Both the position numbers and the translations under genes were made by a program. A model generated the notes under the pieces. It did no database searches. It was not told the DNA's origin and was given only the letters and a program-made list of their open reading frames with translations. Shown here in pieces: positions 22,570 to 32,467 of a stretch of 64,000 nucleotides of DNA. How positions within the stretch are numbered: the first letter of the stretch is position 1; every line of letters begins with the position of its first letter. Origin of the DNA: Larkinella humicola (GTDB lineage: Bacteria > Bacteroidota > Bacteroidia > Cytophagales > Spirosomataceae); NCBI RefSeq assembly GCF_008727875.1, contig NZ_VTWS01000013.1, forward strand, positions 61,547-125,546. The letters run 5' to 3'.

Positions 22570-23550
22570 ATGGAAAAAATTTTAGCGTTTATTGATCTAC
22601 TTGGATTTAGCCAAATGGTAGAAAGAGATCCAGAAAAAGCTAGAACCGTTCTGAACGATTTTTACAATATATCATATCAAATAATAAAAGATAATACTGA
22701 TGTTAATGGAAGCTTATTTTCGGATAGTTTACTTGCTCATTCAAATAATTTTGCGGCACTTATCAATTGTATAACAGAAATTTATAGAAGATGTTTAAAT
22801 AACAATACGAAATACCTTGAAGATGAACACTTCTTTTTGTTACCTAGGGGTGCTATAAGTGTTGGTTACTTTAATATTGAAGAAAGGTCTACTTCTCCTA
22901 ATCTAACAAAAGACTTTATAGTCAGCCCTGCCCTAGTTCATTCTGCTAAACTTGAACAAAGTATAAAAGGAAGTCGATTATTAGTCGCTGTAAAAAAAGA
23001 TGATTCACATCAAATATCAGACCTTCTTTGGAATAACAATATTAAAAGTATTTTGTATGAAAACTCAGCATTTGAGTTTTGGAAAAATTATACTTATTCA
23101 GATTCTTTATGGTTCTTAAATTTAAATAAATCACCAATTGAACAGAATAAAGAAGTTGTAAGTTTAATCGATATTTCTATAGCTCTAGTTAACAAAAATG
23201 CGAGTAATAATAAAATTCTTGATCAACATATTAATACATTACGAATCGGATTACTTTCTTATATTAAATTTGTCAGAACAATCGACGATCCATATATTAC
23301 AAGAATAATTAATGAATTTAGCGATGATAAATATTGGTTACTTTGGTTAACGATTATTGAAGTTATTGTTAATTCGGGTGATCACTGGCAATATGTTTCA
23401 TCGAGATTTATTACTGATTTTATTAAAAGATCAATTGTAAAAACTGGCTGGGCGAAAGTGTTGGAAGAAATTAATAAGCCTGGACATAAATATATGCTAG
23501 ATATATTTAATTCTTTTTTTCAAGAAATGAATATATCAACAATCTCATAG
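22570..23550 (+). CDS. Class III nucleotidyl-cyclase-like protein
   Basis: A 326-residue protein. The first 140 residues follow a class III cyclase fold: FIDLLGFSQMV (metal Asp9), SLFSDSLLAHS (second metal Asp52), RGAISVGYF (93-101), and VSPALVHSAKLEQ (118-130), which corresponds to the usual VN-A-R-LE helix. The C-terminal 190 residues are helical and unrecognised. It may make a cyclic nucleotide or may be a non-catalytic relative. It is AT-rich compared with its neighbours, suggesting recent acquisition. It sits alone between a HEPN-like gene and the Qat operon, without an obvious cyclic-nucleotide effector. Confidence 0.55.
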   Translation: MEKILAFIDLLGFSQMVERDPEKARTVLNDFYNISYQIIKDNTDVNGSLFSDSLLAHSNNFAALINCITEIYRRCLNNNTKYLEDEHFFLLPRGAISVGYFNIEERSTSPNLTKDFIVSPALVHSAKLEQSIKGSRLLVAVKKDDSHQISDLLWNNNIKSILYENSAFEFWKNYTYSDSLWFLNLNKSPIEQNKEVVSLIDISIALVNKNASNNKILDQHINTLRIGLLSYIKFVRTIDDPYITRIINEFSDDKYWLLWLTIIEVIVNSGDHWQYVSSRFITDFIKRSIVKTGWAKVLEEINKPGHKYMLDIFNSFFQEMNISTIS

Positions 23551-23579
23551 TTATACTAGGTGCTAATTATATTTTTGAA

Positions 23580-24308
23580 TTAACTAAGTATGCGCCGAAA
23601 ATTAGCAAAAATTTGGTTGGAAGCGATTACTTCATTTTCCAAATCGTTTCTAACTGAAACTAATGTTTGAAGTAAAGACGGCATACTCAGAGGGCTGCAA
23701 GGTTGGCGTGATGACTCTACAAATGGTCCGTCGCTTTCAGTTAACAATCTATCTGAAGGGATAGCTTGAATTAACTTTTTTCCTGCAGATGAGTTGGCCA
23801 TAGCATGATTAACCGAGAAGTAAAAACCCGCATCAACACCGCGTTCCAACATAACCAGACTACCAGAAAACCAGTGTAATATTATTTTTCCTGGAAATTG
23901 TTCGCCAATTACATCGATCACTTCTTTATCCGCACGCCTTGAATGGATGGATAATATTTTGTTCCTCGCATCCGCACAAGCATTGATAATGGAAATAAAG
24001 AGCTTTTTCTGAATCTCAAAGTCTGTACACGTTCGATCATCTAAACCAATCTCTCCAATATAGCGAGTCGTTGGTAATAATTGCATAAATATGGGCAACT
24101 CCCTCTGCCTCTCGGACGCAAGCTGGGGATGTAGCCCTAAAGCAGCCCGTATGTATTTACTGTTAGCTGCAATCTTCTCGGTGTGAAAATAGACTGAGGG
24201 GGTGTTGGTTACAGCAATTGTATAAATTCCACTTTGCTCAATTAATGTTGATATATTCGGCCGTGGCCATAAGTCTAAATGGAAATGCGTATCAAGAAGG
24301 TGATTCAT
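23580..24308 (-). CDS. qatD: QatD, TatD-like metal-dependent hydrolase
   Basis: From the ATG at 24308 the protein has 242 residues. TatD hallmarks are LDTHFHLDL at the N-terminus (HxH metal ligands), GEIGLDDR, LSIHSRRADKE, ILHWFSGSL and LLTESDGPFV. TatD enzymes are DNases, and in the Qat system the QatD subunit is required for phage defence. The start codon is one base past the QatC stop (TGAAATG), so translation is coupled. A longer frame to 24329 is possible. Confidence 0.88.
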   Translation of the reverse strand: MNHLLDTHFHLDLWPRPNISTLIEQSGIYTIAVTNTPSVYFHTEKIAANSKYIRAALGLHPQLASERQRELPIFMQLLPTTRYIGEIGLDDRTCTDFEIQKKLFISIINACADARNKILSIHSRRADKEVIDVIGEQFPGKIILHWFSGSLVMLERGVDAGFYFSVNHAMANSSAGKKLIQAIPSDRLLTESDGPFVESSRQPCSPLSMPSLLQTLVSVRNDLENEVIASNQIFANFRRILS

Positions 24309-24309
24309 T

Positions 24310-25638
24310 TCAAGGTAATATTTGTTCAATTTCTTGCATCCCCTTTCGGTACATGTTTGTCAAATCTATCAACTCCTGTTGAGAAAAGTGAGAGAGAGGC
24401 CCTGAGTTCATAATATGGATAAGAGTATGTCTGGGATTCATAACTCTAAAACGTTCCAAAGCCAGTCGAAAAGCTCTTGGGTCTCGCCCAGAGCCCTTGT
24501 GAACATGTATTGGGTCGGTTTGCACATTCATAACATATTTAGTATCGCGAAGACCGTTGACCTCGAGAGAAGCTCGTCGAATGAGGCAAGGCGTACAATA
24601 ACCACAGTGCGTTCCCGGTGGCAATTTTTTAAAACGAGCCTGATCAGGATGAGCGCAGGACAATGTCGATTTAAAATGAGCCTTTAGCAGGGCGGGATTC
24701 TCGCAATCACCGACCATTTCTCCTTTTGTTTTGAACTGGTAGGGATTATCGATTTGAATTGGGATGCTAAGCTTGTTAAGAATTTGCTGAAACGAATAAA
24801 GAAAATATGGATGCGTTGTACGGGTGCTATGACTTCCATGCCGGGTAAAAGTAAGAGGAACGTTCAGTGAAATAAAGCCATTTTCGGGGATAATTAACGG
24901 GATGTTATTACAACAATTGGCAACCGCCAGACCCAAACCAATAAATAAGATTGATCTGGCGCGGGACGAAACCTCCTTTTGAGCCCCCTCAAAAGCTTGA
25001 TTGGGTTGTACATAAAATGGAAAATTAACCACATTCTGATTAGGATAGGTTGATTTCAGTAGTTGAAAGAGTTCCTCCTGAGTTTGACCTTCTCCCCCGC
25101 CTTTTTTATGATGCCCAACTAAAGCCAAATGATCCCCCCGATGCAATAAATCAATTGCACCAATAAACGAGTCTAAACCACCTGAAAAAAGGCATACTTT
25201 CGTAAGGGTGTTTGGGAAAGCGTACTTTTTGCTAATTAGTTTTGCGGTATCTGGCGTCCCCTCACGAAAAACAAATTCCCATTTATCACCGCTCAGAAAA
25301 GAAAGCATCTTTTGCAGCTCTTCCTGAATAGCTTCCCATTTGGGTAAGATTTTAACGGGCACGTAGCATCTAAAGTGACGGCTCCAATTCAGATAACCAT
25401 TTATTTCTCTAGAGACTGTCTGATCTACAGCATAGGCCATTAAGGTAATATTCAACAGATCCTGTATTTCCTCCGTCAGTTTAGTCTGGTCAATTAGTCG
25501 ATATACTTTATGTTGAAGAAGCATGGATTGACGATCCTGTTCAGAAAAATCGACTACGAGCAACTCAGCATCACCTATGGTATCTGGCCTAAACGTGTCG
25601 GTTGCGTTCGTTCGGAGAAGGATTGGCTTTACGTTCAT
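24310..25638 (-). CDS. qatC: QatC, QueC-like PP-loop enzyme
   Basis: A 442-residue protein. The PP-loop is VCLFSGGLDSFIGAIDLLHR near residue 170, the QueC-type ATP-pyrophosphatase motif. Near the C-terminus, CAHPDQARFKKLPPGTHCGY and CTPCLIRRASLE supply the zinc-binding cysteines. QueC makes 7-cyano-7-deazaguanine, while QatC is a relative used in the Qat anti-phage system, where the modified substrate is not settled. It overlaps the QatB stop by 4 bp. It is about twice the length of a housekeeping QueC because of an extra N-terminal region. Confidence 0.9.
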   Translation of the reverse strand: MNVKPILLRTNATDTFRPDTIGDAELLVVDFSEQDRQSMLLQHKVYRLIDQTKLTEEIQDLLNITLMAYAVDQTVSREINGYLNWSRHFRCYVPVKILPKWEAIQEELQKMLSFLSGDKWEFVFREGTPDTAKLISKKYAFPNTLTKVCLFSGGLDSFIGAIDLLHRGDHLALVGHHKKGGGEGQTQEELFQLLKSTYPNQNVVNFPFYVQPNQAFEGAQKEVSSRARSILFIGLGLAVANCCNNIPLIIPENGFISLNVPLTFTRHGSHSTRTTHPYFLYSFQQILNKLSIPIQIDNPYQFKTKGEMVGDCENPALLKAHFKSTLSCAHPDQARFKKLPPGTHCGYCTPCLIRRASLEVNGLRDTKYVMNVQTDPIHVHKGSGRDPRAFRLALERFRVMNPRHTLIHIMNSGPLSHFSQQELIDLTNMYRKGMQEIEQILP

Positions 25639-26576
25639 TGCTCAATTAATGTATATGTTTCTTGAAAAATTGAATTGATTTGTTGGGTGACACTTGGGTC
25701 CAGAAAGCTAAATGTAGCGACATTGACATTCTTGAAAGCGATGCGAACCGACTCTCCCACAAACTCTTTTATCGTTGTTTCGGCATCTACTAACTCCGCT
25801 TCGCTTACATCTTTTCGCTCTAGTACAATTCCCACTTCATTTAACCATTTCTGATAAATGTATTGCTGAGTTGCCAGTAGCAATGCTTCTTTTACTTCGT
25901 TAGGACCTAATGCATCGACCGGTTGAAGCGTACCATTCTCATCCGTTAGTTTATCATATAAATAACATAAAGAATCCAGAATTGCCTTTCGGGTTATTCC
26001 TTCGTCAATTGGTCCGCCTGCCGGAGCTAATTGGTCGGCCAGTTTAGCGAAAACTTCTTCGGCGGGCTTACCAAGGCAGTCCTGTATTCCGGCGTTTCGT
26101 AGTGCCTCATTGAAACCACGATTAACTACATCACCCAAAAAGCCCCCCAATCCAGCTACCGCACCAATGCCTCGACCAGCTGAACGCGTTGTTGCTTGTG
26201 GACCTCCCCTAGCTCTTACGTAACTACGACCGGCATTTTTTAGCGACTTCGCGTTACCTGGAGCGCTACCAAAGCGTGACATCGCAATTTTGGCATCACT
26301 CCACCTTCGAGGTTTGGAACTATGTTTCCCTGGGGAATCCACCGGTTTATCATCATTTGAGGAAGGAGGCTGTTTTGGCCCACCCTTAGGGGGAGGTGCA
26401 ACTGGCTGACCAGGGGCAATCGGTGCAGTAGGATCTGGATTGTCCGAAGTAGGATTATTTCCATCTTGCGGAAAATTGGGGGTTGGTGCTAATTCATAAT
26501 CGGGATTATTATCTGCCCAGGATGGGAGCAGCGAACTATTATTTTTTGGTCCTTTAAATGAACTTGAGGTTCCCAT
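25635..26576 (-). CDS. qatB: QatB, Qat defence subunit
   Basis: A 313-residue protein that opens with the typical QatB start MGTSSSFKGPKNNSSLLPSW. A proline-rich linker (about 40-90) follows, then a Gly/Arg-rich segment (GGPQATTRSAGRGIGAVAGL) and a helical C-terminal domain. QatB has no known enzyme motif but is an essential part of QatABCD. Its N-terminal motif and the Gly-rich segment suggest it is a substrate or a partner for modification by QatC. Gap to QatA is 9 bp, overlap with QatC is 4 bp. Confidence 0.88.
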   Translation of the reverse strand: MGTSSSFKGPKNNSSLLPSWADNNPDYELAPTPNFPQDGNNPTSDNPDPTAPIAPGQPVAPPPKGGPKQPPSSNDDKPVDSPGKHSSKPRRWSDAKIAMSRFGSAPGNAKSLKNAGRSYVRARGGPQATTRSAGRGIGAVAGLGGFLGDVVNRGFNEALRNAGIQDCLGKPAEEVFAKLADQLAPAGGPIDEGITRKAILDSLCYLYDKLTDENGTLQPVDALGPNEVKEALLLATQQYIYQKWLNEVGIVLERKDVSEAELVDAETTIKEFVGESVRIAFKNVNVATFSFLDPSVTQQINSIFQETYTLIEQ

Positions 26577-26585
26577 AGATTGCTG

Positions 26586-28418
26586 CTACTTCGATTTTAG
26601 AGGTTTAGGAAGTTTTTCAATGAGCGGCTCAATTGATTTAGCATATACAGTTTCTCTAGCCAATTCTTGCAGGGCTGGTCTCATTGCAATGCTCAATTTC
26701 CCCTCCGGCAGACTATTAAGCAGTTGAATTAGCTGAGATACAAGGTCTTTTCGGGCCGAACAGAATTCAACCAGTTTTTTCAAAATTGAATCGCCATAAT
26801 TAGCCTTCTCATCCCTTCGAACGTCATTCGCTAGTGCCTCAAAGACGGCAGCGGCATCGGCTTGACTTAAACTGATTGACTTTTCCAAAGCCTTTTTACG
26901 CTTCAAATCACTCGGTGATTTAATACTTTGATAAAATTCCTGTGCCTCAGGAGACATTCTTTGCGAGGTTGCTCCAACAATTGAAAGCTTATCCTGCGAA
27001 TAGTAGAAATAACTCGACAAGTCAAGGTCCCCTAGTTTTGGGTCAATCGCCAGCCAGTTTTGAAACCACTTATCTTGAGTTAGTGTCTCTAAGTCCGCGG
27101 GGATATCTTTGTTAGTTTCAAAGGCAGCCAGATCGGTTATATGCCCCTCATTTTCAGCTTGTGAGGTGTTAAAACGCTTAAATGTTTCAGGTTGAAAATA
27201 TTCAAGCAGCATTAACTTGGCTAACAATTTACTTTCAAGGGTAATTCCTCGGCTATTAGCCATGTTGGTCCGCATCATCAATGTGTTTAAAAAACGCTTC
27301 GCTTGTCGAGGATTACCGTTTAGACCAGCGGTCAAAATTGTGGCAATACGATAGGAGACGTCTAATGACTCCGACAACTTTGAATCAATTGTTGTCTGGT
27401 TTAGTAATTGCTGAACTGTTGCAGCATTTAGACCTTTCGCTTTGAGATCACGGTCGTTGGTTATTACCTTCTTCCGCAACGTCTCAACCTCATTCGGTTT
27501 TAGGTATAGGCGGGCAAACAAGAGATTAATGTAATTGGTCAGCTCGATAGCATTCATTGAAGCAATTCTTACAGGAAACTGAATTAACTTCTCAAGGTAA
27601 TCACGACCAACATCAAGCTTATCGCCCGTAATTTCGGGAAATCGCCGACGTACTGAATATTTAATTAGACGTTCATCCGCTCCAATAATAAAGACACTGT
27701 TATCGGCGAATAAAAAAAGCTTTATGGCCTCCAGCGTACCAATAACTGTGTCTGGATTACATCTATCCAAGTCATCTACTAATACGATAATTTTTTTGAG
27801 ATTCGTTTTGCTTAGTAGCTCTGCAAAATCTTTCCCAAAATCTTGTATACTCGACCGGCTGGTCTCTTCCTTCTCATCACCACTCTTGAAAAACCCTTCG
27901 TAGTCTTCGTCTTTTAAACTCTTGAAGATTTCGGTTGCCGTAATACTTAATAAGCCTGCAGGTCCTAAGGCCGCTCCAATACCAAACTTGACAATTGAGC
28001 TGCCTACTTTCAAGAGGTCAATTTTCTTGAAAAGTCTAATAGCTACTTTTTTGGCTTTTTCGTCCAAAGTACAGTGGCGGCTAATCTCCTCTACGATACG
28101 CCCCATAAGGACGGTTTTAGCGTCTTCATAGCCTTCGAACAACCAACCGTTGAAGCGAATGGTCAAAATGCCTTCATCTTCTTTACCGCTGTAGCGTGAT
28201 TCAATCATTTTCATCAGACTGGATTTGCCACTACCCCAATCTCCAAAAATGCCGATGCTACAGGGTAATAATTCATTGGTATCTATAATCTGGCAGATAG
28301 CATCTTCATAATGCTTAAAATTGATGTAGTCGGTATTGGTTTCGTTATCGCTCCACATAGTGTGCTTAATATATTGAAAAAGGTCGGAGTCAATTAGAAG
28401 CCAACTGGGCCCAGACAA
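26586..28418 (-). CDS. qatA: QatA, KAP-family P-loop ATPase
   Basis: A 610-residue KAP NTPase. Walker A is GDWGSGKS (59-66) and Walker B is IIVLVDDLDRCNPDT, followed by ADERLIKYSVRRRF, the KAP family layout. A hydrophobic insert (GIGAALGPAGLLSITATEIF) may contact the membrane. In Qat it is the ATPase subunit, encoded first. A second ATG at 28358 (MWSDNETNTD) is a plausible shorter start. Transcription runs left through qatB, qatC and qatD as one operon. Confidence 0.9.
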   Translation of the reverse strand: MSGPSWLLIDSDLFQYIKHTMWSDNETNTDYINFKHYEDAICQIIDTNELLPCSIGIFGDWGSGKSSLMKMIESRYSGKEDEGILTIRFNGWLFEGYEDAKTVLMGRIVEEISRHCTLDEKAKKVAIRLFKKIDLLKVGSSIVKFGIGAALGPAGLLSITATEIFKSLKDEDYEGFFKSGDEKEETSRSSIQDFGKDFAELLSKTNLKKIIVLVDDLDRCNPDTVIGTLEAIKLFLFADNSVFIIGADERLIKYSVRRRFPEITGDKLDVGRDYLEKLIQFPVRIASMNAIELTNYINLLFARLYLKPNEVETLRKKVITNDRDLKAKGLNAATVQQLLNQTTIDSKLSESLDVSYRIATILTAGLNGNPRQAKRFLNTLMMRTNMANSRGITLESKLLAKLMLLEYFQPETFKRFNTSQAENEGHITDLAAFETNKDIPADLETLTQDKWFQNWLAIDPKLGDLDLSSYFYYSQDKLSIVGATSQRMSPEAQEFYQSIKSPSDLKRKKALEKSISLSQADAAAVFEALANDVRRDEKANYGDSILKKLVEFCSARKDLVSQLIQLLNSLPEGKLSIAMRPALQELARETVYAKSIEPLIEKLPKPLKSK

Positions 28419-28811
28419 TTCACTAGTATGCTGAACGGAAGCTATGCCAGCGGCTATTCATTTTTACTAGCCAAGTATCCATCATAAAGAGATCGATAGG
28501 ATATGACAGAATAATATATTTATCCCTCTTTATAAATTGCGAATAGTAATAACTTGTAATATTTATTCAGTTGACAATATATAATAGCAATAATCCAATG
28601 TACTATATTTGATAATAATTTATATATATTGTTACTAAGCGGCAGAGTTTGGAAATGTAAATTTTACTGAAAAATTTGATGAGTCATATATTATTATTCC
28701 AATTTTTAGTGAACTAGAAAGTGGATATTTGACATATTTATAGTACTTAGCAAAGAAAACGAACCACGTGCCGACTAACATAAATTATTTATTCTCTAAT
28801 ACGTTATTTTA
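28419..28811. other. AT-rich divergent promoter region between Qat and Gabija-like genes
   Basis: No gene is supported in these 393 bp. Both flanking operons start here and read outward. The DNA is very AT-rich, with several TTATA/TATAATA stretches and no strong hairpin or direct repeat that I could find. Confidence 0.5.
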
Positions 28812-30797
28812 ATGAAAATTGCCAAGGTTCGGGTACAAAATTTTCGTCTGTTACAAGATGTTACGATTCAACTCCATGATCAAACAACATTAGTAGTCGG
28901 ACGTAATAACTCAGGAAAGACTTCACTTACAGAGGTCTTCTGCAAGTTCTTAGAAAATAAGGGATCTCATTTTAAGTTTGAAGATATTTCCATTGGCAGT
29001 CATCCGAAATACCTTGAAGCCTATGATCTCTATCAAATTTATGTTTCATCAAAACAAAATCAGGAGGTAGAAGAGGAACAAATTCGAAAGGAGGCTGAAT
29101 ATAAAGCAGCTCTGCCTGGAATTAGGCTCGACCTACATATTGAGTATCAGGAAGAGGATGACTTAACGGCCTTATCAACCTTTATTATGGATTTAGACCC
29201 TGACCGGCGTGATGCGCTTATCAGATTCCAGTACGGTGTTAAAGAGCCGGAGAAACTTTTTACAACCTTTGATAAACAGAAAACTAATTTTAATCACTCT
29301 ATTATTGGCTTTATCAAAAAATGTTACGGTGAATTTTACTCAACAAGAGCTTGGGCGGTTGATAGTCAAAACCAAGATTATACCATTGAAATTGAAAAGT
29401 TTTCCGACTTAAATGCGGTTTTTTTAAGCGGTTTTATTTACGCCCAACGCCAGCTAGATGACCAATATGCCGACAATTACAAAAAACTCTCCAAAGGATT
29501 CGAGAGCTTTTATAAGCTAAATAAAGAGATAAAGGAAGCGGATATCAAGCGAATCGAGGAATCACTACAAATGGTGTCGATTAACTTGGATGAGCAGTAT
29601 GAATCACTTTTTAAGTCCTTGTTTTCGGATCTATCGAAGTTTGGGGTAGAACAAGGAATCAACTTGCAGAAGTTAGCCATTCGGTCAGTCTTTGAGGCTG
29701 ATAAGATTTTGAAGGGGAATACGCATCTCTTTTATCAACACGGAGTTAGTACAGATCACTTGCTTCCAGAGTCGTATAACGGACTAGGCTATAGCAACTT
29801 AATTTATATAATACTGCAATTCATCAGTTTTTACGAAGAATATGATAAGCGTAAACCCAGGCCAGCTTTTCAAGTTTTGTTTGTAGAAGAACCTGAAGCC
29901 CACCTGCATCCTCAGATGCAATACATCTTTATCAAAAACATCAAAGAATTCATTCACGCGAAAACCAACTGGCATGTTCAGGTAATCATAACAACCCACT
30001 CTTCACACATTATAGCCGAGAGCGGTTTTGATAATATTCGCTATTTTGACAATACCGCTCATCAACTGGTCATCAAAAATCTATCAGAGTTCCGCATTCA
30101 AGAAGATAAGAAAGACCCAGATGGAATGCGCTTTCTGAAGCAGTACATGGCCTTAAATCGGTGTGACATGTTTTTCGCCGATAAAATTATTTTGATTGAA
30201 GGTACTGTAGAACGGTTACTTCTTCCACTGATGATTAATAAGGTGCAACCTAGTCTACTGACAAAATATGTTTCAATAATTGAAGTTGGAGGAGCCTACG
30301 CCCATTTATTTAAAGATCTGCTGTGCTTTCTAAATGTTAAAACCTTGATTATAACAGATCTCGATTCCATCTGCGCGGCCAACAGTAAAGCCTGCAAAGT
30401 TAGTTTAGGCCATAAAACATCAAATGCCGTTTTAAGATCGTGGCTTCCTCAAAAAGAATTGTTAGCTGATCTTCAAACATGTACTGAATCTGATAAAACG
30501 CAAGGGAAAATTCGAGTGGCTTATCAAGTAATAGAAGACACCGCGAGTGAATGCGCAAGGAGCTTTGAAGATGCCTTTCTAGTTAGAAATGCTCATGTGC
30601 TTTCTGGCTCTCCGGGTGGTCAGGTAATACCTAAACTTTTAGGGCAACGTACTGAAATGGATATTCGGCAACATGCATATGAAATCGCCCAGGAAATTGA
30701 CAGTAAGACCGCCTTTGCTTTTGACGTAATGATGCTTACGAATTGGGAGGTTCCCACCTATATAAAGGAAGGATTGACATGGTTGGCCAACGAATGA
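28812..30797 (+). CDS. gajA: GajA-like OLD-family ATPase-nuclease
   Basis: A 661-residue protein. The ATPase has Walker A GRNNSGKT (30-37) and Walker B VLFVEEPEAHLHPQMQ, with IIITTHSSHIIAE behind it. The Toprim nuclease domain follows, with IILIEGTVERLLLPLMI (acidic Glu) and LIITDLDSICAAN (DxD). This ATPase-Toprim order defines OLD nucleases, and pairing with a UvrD-type helicase defines Gabija. Known GajA senses nucleotide depletion and nicks DNA. This protein is about 80 residues longer than the well-studied one and so is diverged. The next gene overlaps by 4 bp. Confidence 0.82.
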   Translation: MKIAKVRVQNFRLLQDVTIQLHDQTTLVVGRNNSGKTSLTEVFCKFLENKGSHFKFEDISIGSHPKYLEAYDLYQIYVSSKQNQEVEEEQIRKEAEYKAALPGIRLDLHIEYQEEDDLTALSTFIMDLDPDRRDALIRFQYGVKEPEKLFTTFDKQKTNFNHSIIGFIKKCYGEFYSTRAWAVDSQNQDYTIEIEKFSDLNAVFLSGFIYAQRQLDDQYADNYKKLSKGFESFYKLNKEIKEADIKRIEESLQMVSINLDEQYESLFKSLFSDLSKFGVEQGINLQKLAIRSVFEADKILKGNTHLFYQHGVSTDHLLPESYNGLGYSNLIYIILQFISFYEEYDKRKPRPAFQVLFVEEPEAHLHPQMQYIFIKNIKEFIHAKTNWHVQVIITTHSSHIIAESGFDNIRYFDNTAHQLVIKNLSEFRIQEDKKDPDGMRFLKQYMALNRCDMFFADKIILIEGTVERLLLPLMINKVQPSLLTKYVSIIEVGGAYAHLFKDLLCFLNVKTLIITDLDSICAANSKACKVSLGHKTSNAVLRSWLPQKELLADLQTCTESDKTQGKIRVAYQVIEDTASECARSFEDAFLVRNAHVLSGSPGGQVIPKLLGQRTEMDIRQHAYEIAQEIDSKTAFAFDVMMLTNWEVPTYIKEGLTWLANE

Positions 30798-32467
30798 ACG
30801 TTATTCCGCCTAGTTTGGCTCAAATTATCGATTGTATTGAGCAACAGAAGAGTTTTCTTTTGGAGGCCGGAGCAGGATCTGGAAAAACCTGGACCCTGGT
30901 AGAAACGCTTAAATATATCATTCAAGAGCATAGTAGTGACATGGAACGAACCGGCCAACAAGTGGTATGTATTACCTACACGAATGTGGCCAAGCATGAA
31001 ATCACTAGTCGCATTGACAATCATCCCCTCGTGGTCGTTTTAACGATTCATGAATTCCTTTGGCTAGTCTGCAGAAATTACCAATCGGAACTAAAACGAC
31101 TTATTGTCGAAGATAACGCCAAAGGGAAAAAAAAGATAGAGGGGTTAGCCGATAAGCTCAGCAAAAAAAACATCGAATATAGTCAATACGGACGTCGATT
31201 GGAGGAAGGCGAAATTAGTCATGATCAGGTCTTGTCACTGGCTAGTTCGCTTTTCATTCGATTTCCTAAAATCGCCCGGATTGTTGCCAATAAGTTCCCA
31301 TATTTATTTGTTGATGAATATCAAGATACTGAACCACAGACTGTTTCTCTTCTTTTAAAAAATCTACTGGCTGGTAATGAGGCTCGATTTGTAATTGGCT
31401 TTTTTGGCGATTCCATGCAGAAAATTTATAACAAAGGCGTGGGAGAAATTCAGGATGAAGCATTATTAACAATTACTAAAACCGATAATTATCGTTGTTC
31501 ACAGGCAGTGATAAAGTTGCTTGGTAAAATTCGCCCAACCTTAGTTCAACATCCTGCTGGAAGTAATCTTCCTGGGGAAGTCACTTTTATTTATTGTCAA
31601 CCAGATGCCTTAGCGCTAGCAACTAACTACTTAGCTACTCAGAACTGGTTGGAAAGCCAAAAAGGTTGGAGATTTAAGGATACGAAAATTTTAATGCTTA
31701 CGCACAAAGGCATTGCCGCCCACCAAGGGTACAATAATTTATTGGATGTTTATGATCAGTATTCGTCGTTTCGAGATCGTTTGTTCGAAAAAGAAGAGAG
31801 GTACATTAAATTTCTTTGTAACACAGTTGAGGCTCTAGTTGAACATTATGCAAATAAACGATACGCTGAATTCATTCAATTATTGAGCATTCGCGGATGG
31901 CCCCTTTCCCGTCACGCTGATAAAATTCGTCTAAAAGATAAGATGGATGAGTTAAATCGGTTACGCACAGAATGCACAATTGGCGAAGTCTTACAGTACA
32001 TATTCGATAGCAAGCTCTTAGGTAAACCAGGAACAATGAGTGAGTTTGAGGAGGAAATTAAGGGAGAGACGACTGATGAACTAATTGAGCGACGAAAAAC
32101 CTTTTTTCATAATTTGATGGCTATACCTTACGAAGAGGTGATAGTGTTTAATAAATTTGTAGAAGACCTTACGCCTTTTGCCACAAAACACGGAGTGAAA
32201 GGCGCTGAATTCACCAACGTCTTGGTGATTATTGATGATGGGGCTTGGAATATGTATAAATTTTCCGATGTTTTTGCGGGAAAGGATAAAGGTAGTGCGC
32301 GCTACGAGCGAACGTTAAATTTACTTTATGTATGCTGTTCAAGAGCTAAAGATCGCCTGGCATTGCTTAATCTAGCTCCTCTGGATTCGTCAGCACTCGC
32401 TAACTTAAATGACTGGTTTGGGATAGCCAATGTCTTATCTATTAGCGATCTTCCCACTCGAGATTAA
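30794..32467 (+). CDS. gajB: GajB-like UvrD-family helicase
   Basis: Starting at the ATG that overlaps the GajA stop (ATGA at 30794-30797) gives 557 residues. A longer frame to 30743 would overlap gajA by 55 bp. Superfamily 1 motifs: Walker A LLEAGAGSGKTWTLVETL, QVVCITYTNVAKHEI (Ia), LFVDEYQDTEPQT (II), IGFFGDSMQKIYN (III), and NLLYVCCSRAKDRLAL (VI). In Gabija, GajB uses single-stranded DNA and ATP to trigger the GajA nuclease. Confidence 0.82.
   Translation: MNVIPPSLAQIIDCIEQQKSFLLEAGAGSGKTWTLVETLKYIIQEHSSDMERTGQQVVCITYTNVAKHEITSRIDNHPLVVVLTIHEFLWLVCRNYQSELKRLIVEDNAKGKKKIEGLADKLSKKNIEYSQYGRRLEEGEISHDQVLSLASSLFIRFPKIARIVANKFPYLFVDEYQDTEPQTVSLLLKNLLAGNEARFVIGFFGDSMQKIYNKGVGEIQDEALLTITKTDNYRCSQAVIKLLGKIRPTLVQHPAGSNLPGEVTFIYCQPDALALATNYLATQNWLESQKGWRFKDTKILMLTHKGIAAHQGYNNLLDVYDQYSSFRDRLFEKEERYIKFLCNTVEALVEHYANKRYAEFIQLLSIRGWPLSRHADKIRLKDKMDELNRLRTECTIGEVLQYIFDSKLLGKPGTMSEFEEEIKGETTDELIERRKTFFHNLMAIPYEEVIVFNKFVEDLTPFATKHGVKGAEFTNVLVIIDDGAWNMYKFSDVFAGKDKGSARYERTLNLLYVCCSRAKDRLALLNLAPLDSSALANLNDWFGIANVLSISDLPTRD

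Noticed and set aside
30743..30793. Upstream extension of the GajB-like gene
   Set aside because: The ATG overlapping the gajA stop by 4 bp is the more natural start.
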